8,758 nt of DNA, taken from contig CAZTRD010000035.1 in assembly GCA_964616145.1 (NCBI GenBank), positions 1 through 8,758 on the forward strand. The letters run 5' to 3'. The DNA comes from JAQTNP01 sp964616145. Its GTDB lineage: Bacteria; Patescibacteriota; Minisyncoccia; Minisyncoccales; PEYH01. Below are positions 1-4,669 of the stretch, one piece after another. Within the stretch, counting starts at the first letter, position 1. Each line of letters begins with the position of its first letter. A program made the position numbers and the translations under genes. The notes below the pieces were generated by a model, which ran no database searches, was not told where the DNA came from, and saw only the letters and a list, made by a program, of their open reading frames with translations.

Positions 1-13
1 GGCACTTCGTGCC
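1..13. repeat. Short hairpin at the window edge
   Basis: GGCAC (1-5) and GTGCC (9-13) are perfect inverted copies around TTC. A second short pair, GCCGA/TCGGC, lies at about 12-27. They follow the tRNA pair on the minus strand and might form its terminator, but the sequence ends before a T-run could be seen. Confidence 0.3.
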
Positions 14-49
14 GACCCCATTTCGGCTTCCGATTCCGATTTTCAATTT

Positions 50-137
50 TGGCGGAAGCGGGAGGATTCGAACCCCCGAGGGTTTTAGCCCTACTGGTTT
101 TCAAAACCAGCGCATTCATCCACTCTGCCACGCTTCC
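50..137 (-). tRNA. tRNA-Ser (anticodon UGA)
   Basis: Decodes UCA and related Ser codons. The acceptor arms GGAAGCG (137-131) and CGCTTCC (60-54) pair perfectly. The anticodon stem is 94-98 with 106-110, closing a 7-nt loop TTTGAAA whose middle triplet is TGA (103-101). A long variable arm with a GGG/CCC stem follows, as expected for class II tRNA-Ser. The T-loop is TTCGAAT. The discriminator base is G (53), and a 3' CCA is encoded at 52-50. It lies 6 nt downstream of tRNA-Glu and is presumably co-transcribed with it. Confidence 0.96.
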
Positions 138-143
138 ATTTTG

Positions 144-215
144 CGGCCCCAACCGGAATCGAACCGGTGTTACAGCGCTGAGAACGCTATGTCCTAACCC
201 CTAGACGATGGGGCC
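144..215 (-). tRNA. tRNA-Glu (anticodon CUC)
   Basis: The acceptor arms GGCCCCA (215-209) and TGGGGCC (151-145) pair perfectly. The anticodon loop is TTCTCAG, giving anticodon CTC for Glu GAG codons. The T-arm is ACCGG/CCGGT around TTCGATT. The gene is 72 nt, a normal class I length. No CCA is encoded: the bases after the discriminator G are CAA, so the end must be added by CCA-adding enzyme, unlike the neighbouring tRNA-Ser. It is first in a two-tRNA unit. Confidence 0.95.
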
Positions 216-227
216 GCTAATAGTCAC

Positions 228-256
228 ATATTAACACACATGACAGCTCTTGCCAA
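228..256 (-). promoter_or_regulatory. Predicted sigma70 promoter for the tRNA pair
   Basis: On the minus strand, TTGGCA (256-251) is followed after 17 nt by TAATAT (233-228). The predicted start, near 221, is only about 6 nt before the tRNA-Glu 5' end. The -35 matches 5 of 6 consensus bases and the -10 matches 4 of 6. The -35 overlaps that of the divergent promoter for the gene at 305. This is prediction from pattern only. Confidence 0.5.
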
Positions 257-277
257 ATATTAATTAAGGGATAGAAT
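250..277 (+). promoter_or_regulatory. Predicted sigma70 promoter for the CDP-alcohol transferase gene
   Basis: TTGCCA (250-255), a 16-nt spacer and TAGAAT (272-277) each match 5 of 6 consensus bases. The predicted start near 284 leaves a leader of about 20 nt that contains the Shine-Dalgarno sequence AGGAGGTG (293-300). The -35 shares bases 251-255 with the -35 of the divergent tRNA promoter, so polymerase binding at the two is probably mutually exclusive. Confidence 0.55.
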
Positions 278-304
278 AGCAAAAGACACAAAAGGAGGTG
301 TCCT

Positions 305-916
305 GTGAGGGTAATTCCCAGTTCTTTCACTCTTCTCCGTCTTCTTCTGGTTGGTTGGGCAGCTGCCATCCTGATCATTCCCGGAATGTGGTCTCCGATC
401 GATCCGATCAAGTTTGCGATGATTATCCTTATCGTCGCAGCTCTGACGGACGCAATTGTTGGCTACCTTGCCAGGAAGCTCAACGTGGCAAGAACCTGGG
501 GCGGGTACTTCGATCATGTAGTTGATCTTTCCCTGATAGGCGTGCTCCTGTATCAGGGATACATGATCTTGGACCCAAACATCTTCAAGGTGTACGTCCT
601 GTTCCAGATCCTGACCATGATGATCGGGTATTACCACTTCTTGGTGAAGGTTGATGAGGGCTGGCCGAACAGTTTCGGCAAGCTATCCTACATCATCTTC
701 ATCTTCGGAGTATGCCTGGCCATGGCTACTAGCGGTACGTCAGAAGAGGCCTACGGCATTGACTCTGCCAACAAGATCGTCGGGTTAGCAATTGGTCTCA
801 GGGCTATGTCCTTCTGGATCTACTGGAGGTACATGGAAGACCAAGACTTCTTCTGGGTAGGAAAAGCTGACAGAGAGATGGCCAAAAGGAGGGAGCAAGA
901 GCAACGACCTGTTTAA
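305..916 (+). CDS. CDP-alcohol phosphatidyltransferase family membrane protein, signature degenerate
   Basis: 203 residues. Family members swap the CMP of a CDP-alcohol for a second alcohol at the membrane, making phospholipid head groups such as phosphatidylglycerol phosphate. The signature is D-x2-D-G-x2-A-R-x8-G-x3-D-x3-D. Here D49, G53, A56-R57, G66, D70 and D74 are present, but the second Asp is V52 (codon gtt). That Asp binds metal in characterised members, so activity is doubtful or altered. A single A-to-T change would also explain it. Hydrophobic segments lie near 13-29, 37-48, 75-89, 93-114, 128-142 and 158-174; the C-terminal end is short and charged. The GTG start is chosen because AGGAGGTG sits 4 nt upstream. 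GC is near 50%, above the adjacent operon. The specific product (PgsA, CLS or other) cannot be told from the sequence. It converges on the division operon. Confidence 0.85.
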   Translation: MRVIPSSFTLLRLLLVGWAAAILIIPGMWSPIDPIKFAMIILIVAALTDAIVGYLARKLNVARTWGGYFDHVVDLSLIGVLLYQGYMILDPNIFKVYVLFQILTMMIGYYHFLVKVDEGWPNSFGKLSYIIFIFGVCLAMATSGTSEEAYGIDSANKIVGLAIGLRAMSFWIYWRYMEDQDFFWVGKADREMAKRREQEQRPV

Positions 917-927
917 GACAGGTCGTT
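903..927. terminator. Hairpin between convergent genes, probable terminator
   Basis: A perfect 10-bp inverted repeat, AACGACCTGT (903-912) and ACAGGTCGTT (918-927), flanks a 5-nt loop and includes the stop codon of the + strand gene. On the + strand it is followed by a weak T-rich tract (about 926-950). No T-run follows on the minus strand, so it acts best for the gene at 305-916 and may only stabilise the ftsI mRNA end. Confidence 0.65.
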
Positions 928-934
928 TGCCATT

Positions 935-2632
935 TCATTTCTCTTTTGTTTCCTGATAATCAGGCGGTATTTTATAGTAATTGAGAATATATTGGGCTAA
1001 TTTTCCAAATATAGGGGCGGCAGAATATTCTGCCGTGCTTGTATTTGGATTATCCAATTTAATCAGCATTAAGAATTTAGGTTCAAATGCAGGATAAAAG
1101 CCGATAAAGCTCTGCCATGTTTTATCGCTATACCCGGCTTTGCTTACCCCCAAGCTTGAAAAAGGAATCTGCGATGTTCCAGTTTTCCCTGCGACATAGT
1201 AACCGGGAACTTTAGCTTTTTGGCCATATCCGCTTTCTGTAACTTGCACCAACATCTTAGTCAATTTATTCAAAGCATCTTTTGAAATTACTCCTTGTTT
1301 CAATACTTTAGTTTCTGTTTTGGTAATTTTTTCTCCCTCTATCACTGAATCTACGATACTTAAATTAAGTAATTTTCCTCCATTAGCTAAAACAGAAAAT
1401 GCTCTGATTAGGTTTAGCGGAGTCATATCAATTCCTTGCCCGAATGCCGCAGTGGCGAAATTAACATCTCTTCCTGTTTTTAAAACAGTATTTTTAGAAT
1501 ATATTTCTCCTGGCAATTCTATATTTGTTTTTTCAAAAACTCCGAATTTTTCCAAATATTTCAAAAACGTTTTATTCCCAATCTTGCTTTCAGCAAATAC
1601 TGCTCCGGTATTGATTGATTTTTCAAGCACCTGAGTCATGTTAACCACTCCGAATACCTTCCCATGGAAATTGGATAATGTTCTGCCATTGATAGTCACA
1701 TATCCTTTATCCTCAAAGGTTGTTTCTTCAGTAACTACTTTTTCATTCAAAGCGCTGGCCATGGTAATGGCTTTAAACATGGAACCTGGTTCAAAGAGAT
1801 CCTGGACTGTTCCATTCCTTAAAGTTTCCAAACTGGAATTACCATAGCTGTTCGGATTAAAAAAGGGATATTCTGCCATGGCCAAAACTTTTCCGGTATT
1901 AGGATCAACTACAATAATCTGGCCTCCTTCTATTTCATAGTCCTGCTTGGCTTGAACTAATAGTCCCTCCGCCTGCAATTGTATATTCTTATCAATTGTC
2001 AGGTATATATCGCAGCCCCTTTCAACAGAGCTGTATTCTTCCAAAGAATATCCATATGGACTAATCTTTCTTCTCAGCCATTCTTTGTCATCAATCAGGC
2101 AATAGTTAAAATGTTTCTCTATTCCGTATTCTCCGCTTGATTCCTGATTAACAAAACCTAAAACATCACTGGCTAATTCCTGATAGGGATAATATCTGTA
2201 TTTTTGCTGGGAGAAATGAACACCTTCAATATTCAATTCTTTTATCTTATTCATTTCCTCTTCAGACATTTTCTCTTTTAAAAGATAATAGGAGCTGTCA
2301 TTATTAAGCTTCTGCATCAGAATCTCCTTATTCAAATCTAAAGCATTGGCTAATTTCTCTGAAACATTTTTTCTGTCTGTTATCTCATTTGGAGAAGCAT
2401 AGCACTTCCACCATTTCTTGTTTAAGGCGATCTTGATGGGGCCTTCTGACAATCTACTCAAAAAAATTTCCCCTCTTTCTTGCTGAGGAGATTCAAAAAC
2501 TTCTTGTTGTCCTTTAGCTAATGCTTTGTATGTTTGGGCCTTAAAGATTTGCAGCCAAGCTAATCTAGAAACAATCATTAGGCCTGCACAAAGAAATATT
2601 ATTAAGATTACATTAATTCTCCATGTTTTCAT
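935..2632 (-). CDS. ftsI: Septal peptidoglycan transpeptidase, class B penicillin-binding protein (FtsI/PbpB-like)
   Basis: 565 residues. It cross-links peptide stems of septal peptidoglycan on the outer face of the membrane. One N-terminal membrane anchor (about 7-26) is followed by a pedestal/dimerisation region (about 45-205) and a transpeptidase domain (about 225-550). All three active-site motifs are intact: S284-M-F-K287 (nucleophile), S339-I-N341 and K483-T-G485-T. The length is typical and no PASTA domain is present, unlike many Gram-positive PBPs. The usual R-G-x-I-x-D-R-N-G near the start of the pedestal reads RGEIFLSR with a short insertion, so the DRNG part is lost. The start overlaps the ftsL stop by 4 nt (ATGA), implying coupled translation. 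It is the last gene of the mraZ operon, and its stop is 18 nt from the end of the convergent gene. FtsI rather than elongation PBP2 is chosen from the mraZ-rsmH-ftsL context. Confidence 0.93.
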   Translation of the reverse strand: MKTWRINVILIIFLCAGLMIVSRLAWLQIFKAQTYKALAKGQQEVFESPQQERGEIFLSRLSEGPIKIALNKKWWKCYASPNEITDRKNVSEKLANALDLNKEILMQKLNNDSSYYLLKEKMSEEEMNKIKELNIEGVHFSQQKYRYYPYQELASDVLGFVNQESSGEYGIEKHFNYCLIDDKEWLRRKISPYGYSLEEYSSVERGCDIYLTIDKNIQLQAEGLLVQAKQDYEIEGGQIIVVDPNTGKVLAMAEYPFFNPNSYGNSSLETLRNGTVQDLFEPGSMFKAITMASALNEKVVTEETTFEDKGYVTINGRTLSNFHGKVFGVVNMTQVLEKSINTGAVFAESKIGNKTFLKYLEKFGVFEKTNIELPGEIYSKNTVLKTGRDVNFATAAFGQGIDMTPLNLIRAFSVLANGGKLLNLSIVDSVIEGEKITKTETKVLKQGVISKDALNKLTKMLVQVTESGYGQKAKVPGYYVAGKTGTSQIPFSSLGVSKAGYSDKTWQSFIGFYPAFEPKFLMLIKLDNPNTSTAEYSAAPIFGKLAQYILNYYKIPPDYQETKEK

Positions 2633-2955
2633 TTTGCCACAGCAACCCCTTGGGCTACATTCAAATATTCTATCCTATTTATCTTCTCTAGTAAAAGGTT
2701 TTCTGCAATCTTTGTGGCATTAGGAAGATATTGTTGCTGGGTAATCTTAACTTCCAGGCCTTCATTGACTTGAGCCATCTCTTCTGTTTTTTTGTCTAAA
2801 TTAGCAATATTATATGCATTATTGGTAACGGCATTTACCTGAAAAACATATACCAAAGAAAGAATAGCAAGCAAAGCTATTGATATTGCCCAAAATCCTC
2901 TTAATCCCATTTTATCTCTTGTCTTTTTAATTGCTGCTCTGGTTTTTGTTATCAT
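2629..2955 (-). CDS. ftsL: Cell division protein FtsL-like (short bitopic coiled-coil protein)
   Basis: 108 residues. A basic cytoplasmic N-terminus (1-19, many K/R) leads to one membrane helix (about 21-43) and an extracytoplasmic segment with heptad-like spacing of hydrophobic residues (about 47-95), the FtsL/DivIC plan. FtsL binds FtsB and FtsQ and activates the septal synthase FtsW-FtsI. Sequence conservation in this family is low, so the call rests on topology, length and position between rsmH and ftsI. It overlaps both neighbours by 4 nt (ATGA at 2952-2955 and 2629-2632). No Shine-Dalgarno site is seen, consistent with translational coupling. Confidence 0.8.
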   Translation of the reverse strand: MITKTRAAIKKTRDKMGLRGFWAISIALLAILSLVYVFQVNAVTNNAYNIANLDKKTEEMAQVNEGLEVKITQQQYLPNATKIAENLLLEKINRIEYLNVAQGVAVAK

Positions 2956-3842
2956 ATTTTTATTGCTATTCTTAATTTTGCTGACCTGCTGCGAGGATTT
3001 ATTTTTACCTCATTAAATTTTGCTGTTATTGGTTTTTTGGTTATTATCTTTATCTTTCCCTCCGCCTCCTTATCTTTAAACATTTCCTTTACTATTTTAT
3101 CTTCCAAAGAGTGGAATGATATAACTGCTATCCTTCCATCTTTTTCTATTGCCCCTATCCCCTCCTCTATTCCCTTTTTAATCGTTTCTAGTTCATCATT
3201 TACCGCCATTCTTAATGCCTGGAATGTTTTAGTAGCCGGATGAATCTTTCTTCGCTTGTACCATTTGGGAAGATGATCCATTATTATCTTTAAAAGTTCA
3301 GATGTTGTTCTTATCGGCCTTACTTCTCTGGCTTTAATGATATTTTTGGCTATTATCTTTGAAAGATCTTCCTGGGCGAATTCCCTTAAAATCTTTTCTA
3401 TCTGCTCTTCCTTGTAATAGTTGATTATCTCAAATGCTGTTAATTGGTTTCTTTCAGGATTGAATCTCATATCCAGGGCCTCATCTTTTCTGAAAGAAAA
3501 TCCCCTATTACTTTTCTCAAAATGCCAACTGGATAATCCCAGATCAAAGAGTATTCCATTGATCCTTAATCCACTCTCTTTGGCTATCTTTGATGCATTG
3601 ATATATGAATCATTTACAAGGATCAATCTGTCTAACGCCTCCTGATTGAAATTGTTATTCTCTTTAAATGTTTTTATCTCAGTAGGGTCTATCTCTATTC
3701 CTATCACTTTCCCATTCGGCTTTATCTTTTTTAATATATCCATTGCATGCCCGCCAAACCCGAATGTTGCATCAATGAAGTTTTCATTTGGCTTAGGGCT
3801 TAAACCCTCTATTATCTCTTTTTGAAGTACTGGCGTGTGCAT
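2952..3842 (-). CDS. rsmH: 16S rRNA (cytosine(1402)-N4)-methyltransferase RsmH (MraW)
   Basis: 296 residues. It transfers a methyl group from S-adenosylmethionine to N4 of C1402 in the 16S rRNA decoding site. Family motifs are present in order: H2-T-P-V-L; the SAM-binding loop DATFGFGGHA (24-33); GIEID (48-52) with the acidic residue that binds the SAM ribose; DLGLSS (100-105); RGFSF and LDMR (113-126); HPATKTFQALR (201-211) with VNDEL; ISFHSLED (241-248); and NPRSRSAKLR near the C-terminus (282-291). The length is typical. The start is 4 nt after the mraZ stop; a GGAG lies about 18 nt upstream, too far to be a good ribosome site. The gene is AT-rich, at about 37% GC in a sampled stretch. Confidence 0.97.
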   Translation of the reverse strand: MHTPVLQKEIIEGLSPKPNENFIDATFGFGGHAMDILKKIKPNGKVIGIEIDPTEIKTFKENNNFNQEALDRLILVNDSYINASKIAKESGLRINGILFDLGLSSWHFEKSNRGFSFRKDEALDMRFNPERNQLTAFEIINYYKEEQIEKILREFAQEDLSKIIAKNIIKAREVRPIRTTSELLKIIMDHLPKWYKRRKIHPATKTFQALRMAVNDELETIKKGIEEGIGAIEKDGRIAVISFHSLEDKIVKEMFKDKEAEGKIKIITKKPITAKFNEVKINPRSRSAKLRIAIKI

Positions 3843-3846
3843 GTTG

Positions 3847-4278
3847 TTAGATTCCCAACTCCTTCAGACGTTCGGCCATATCACCAAGCTCGCTAACTGT
3901 CTGTTTCTGATATTCTCTCCATTTACCTTCATCCCAGATTTCAATCCTATTATTAATACCGGCAATGATCGTCTTTTTATCCAAGCCGGCATAGTCTTTC
4001 AAATAGTCAGGAATTAAAATTCTTCCTAAAGAATCAATTAATACATCAGTGGCTCCTGCCAACATTATCCTGGCAAATCCTCTTGCATCTGCCTGAGCCA
4101 AAGGCAGTTTCCCTATCTTATCAGCCAAGGCATTCCATTCTTTTTCCGGGAATAGCCAAAGGCAGTTATCAAGCCCTCTTGTGATAACTGCCTTTCTGGT
4201 CAAAAGCTTCCTAAATTTAGCTGGAATGGCCAGTCTTCTCTTATCATCTAGATTGTAGGTATATTCGCTGATAAACAT
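3847..4278 (-). CDS. mraZ: Transcriptional regulator MraZ
   Basis: 143 residues, normal for the family. MraZ is a ring-forming DNA-binding protein with two SpoVT/AbrB-like halves that regulates its own division-cell-wall operon. The duplicated D-x-x-x-R motif is visible: LDDKRRLAIP (10-19), where the usual Gly before the Arg is R14, and IDSLGRILIP (81-90). The start MFISEY matches the usual family beginning. No Shine-Dalgarno site precedes it; the leader is occupied by the GTGG box array. It is the first gene of the operon and is followed by rsmH after 4 nt. Confidence 0.96.
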   Translation of the reverse strand: MFISEYTYNLDDKRRLAIPAKFRKLLTRKAVITRGLDNCLWLFPEKEWNALADKIGKLPLAQADARGFARIMLAGATDVLIDSLGRILIPDYLKDYAGLDKKTIIAGINNRIEIWDEGKWREYQKQTVSELGDMAERLKELGI

Positions 4279-4280
4279 AG

Positions 4281-4289
4281 TTATCCACA
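4281..4289 (+). promoter_or_regulatory. DnaA-box-like sequence, exact consensus
   Basis: TTATCCACA matches the DnaA box consensus at all nine positions and ends 3 nt upstream of the mraZ ATG. It also contains an MraZ-type GTGG box, so the match may be incidental to that array. Near matches follow at 4300-4308 (TTATCCCCA) and 4312-4320 (TTATCCACT). Confidence 0.45.
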
Positions 4290-4370
4290 GTTTTGGGAGT
4301 TATCCCCACAGTTATCCACTTATTCCCCTGATTCTCCACTATAGTCCACAGATACATACCAGTCAACCAC
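4285..4370 (-). promoter_or_regulatory. Probable MraZ operator: GTGG boxes at 10-bp spacing
   Basis: Read on the minus strand, GTGG occurs at 4370-4367, 4349-4346, 4339-4336, 4319-4316, 4309-4306 and 4288-4285, with a degenerate AGGG at 4329-4326. The five central boxes are spaced exactly 10 bp and the two outer boxes are each 21 bp further out, so all lie on one helix face. Known MraZ operators (E. coli TGGG-type, Mycoplasma AAAGTG-type) are short G-rich direct repeats at about this period upstream of mraZ. The boxes span the -35 flank, the -10 and the leader. Several boxes extend to TGTGGATAACT or GTGGATAACT. Confidence 0.75.
4338..4366 (-). promoter_or_regulatory. Predicted sigma70 promoter of the mraZ operon
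   Basis: On the minus strand, TTGACT (4366-4361) and TATAGT (4343-4338) are separated by exactly 17 nt. Each matches 5 of 6 consensus bases. The predicted start near 4331 gives a leader of about 53 nt before the mraZ ATG. The -10 box and the start site lie inside the GTGG repeat array, the position expected for autorepression. Confidence 0.75.
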
Positions 4371-4376
4371 TTTGAT

Positions 4377-4385
4377 TGTGGATAA
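4377..4385 (-). promoter_or_regulatory. DnaA-box-like sequence, exact consensus, opposite orientation
   Basis: TGTGGATAA on the + strand is an exact DnaA box on the minus strand. It lies just upstream of the mraZ -35 and is inverted relative to the boxes near the start codon. Unlike the others it is out of register with the GTGG array, which makes independent DnaA binding slightly more credible here. Confidence 0.45.
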
Positions 4386-4428
4386 CTATACAGGGTATTG
4401 AAAGATATCTAGGAATATGATAGAAAGA

Positions 4429-4528
4429 NNNNNNNNNNNNNNNNNNNNNNNNNNNNNNNNNNNNNNNNNNNNNNNNNNNNNNNNNNNNNNNNNNNNNNNN
4501 NNNNNNNNNNNNNNNNNNNNNNNNNNNN
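4429..4528. other. Assembly gap (100 N)
   Basis: Exactly 100 undetermined bases, the conventional placeholder for a scaffold join of unknown length. The true distance between the mraZ control region and the sequence at 4529 is unknown, and genes may be missing here. Linkage and orientation of the two halves depend on read-pair evidence not visible in the sequence. Confidence 0.97.
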
Positions 4529-4547
4529 GGATGCTTGTCAGAGGGTC

Positions 4548-4603
4548 GGAGGGAGGAGAACAAACGCTAGCCCGATGGCAACCTAGCGTCTCCTCTCCCC
4601 TCC
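4548..4603. other. GC-rich imperfect hairpin beside the gap
   Basis: ACGCTAG (4564-4570) and CTAGCGT (4583-4589) form a perfect 7-bp stem around a 12-nt loop. The purine-rich GGAGGGAGGAGA (4548-4559) can pair with the pyrimidine-rich right flank (4589-4603) with bulges, giving a long imperfect stem. On the minus strand the core stem is followed by TTTGTT, so it could be a terminator; it could also be part of a structured RNA cut by the gap. The GC content is higher than in the neighbouring AT-rich genes. No reading frame of substance is present. Confidence 0.45.
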
Positions 4604-4619
4604 TTCATCTATCAAATTC

Positions 4620-4643
4620 AAAAAGACCCTTGCGGGCCTTTTT
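4620..4643 (-). terminator. Intrinsic terminator of the Cys-rich protein gene
   Basis: On the minus strand a 10-bp stem (A5-G-G-C-C-C with G-G-G-T-C-T5, one G-T wobble) closes a GCAA tetraloop and ends in five T. It lies 26 nt after the stop codon at 4670. The A/T ends mirror each other, so it could also work weakly on the + strand. Confidence 0.88.
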
Positions 4644-4669
4644 GATTCCTTGATATATCTGTCTTACCT

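Noticed and set aside
260..637. Minus-strand 125-codon frame opposite the CDP-alcohol transferase
   Set aside because: No family features and no ribosome site; it overlaps the divergent promoter region and a recognised membrane enzyme gene.
4281..4428. Chromosomal origin (oriC) suggested by the DnaA-box cluster
   Set aside because: No dnaA, dnaN or other origin-linked gene and no clear AT-rich unwinding element are present. The boxes coincide with the MraZ-type GTGG phase, which explains most of them.
4429..4528. Reading frames spanning the N run
   Set aside because: The residues are undetermined and the gap length is arbitrary, so no coding claim can be made across it.
4529..4610. SAM-I riboswitch, suggested by CGGAGGGA and GCCCGATGGCAACC
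   Set aside because: The helix between GCCCGATG and GCAACC is missing, the conserved 5' stem is not complete, and the sequence downstream on that strand is the end of an oppositely oriented gene rather than a SAM-related gene.
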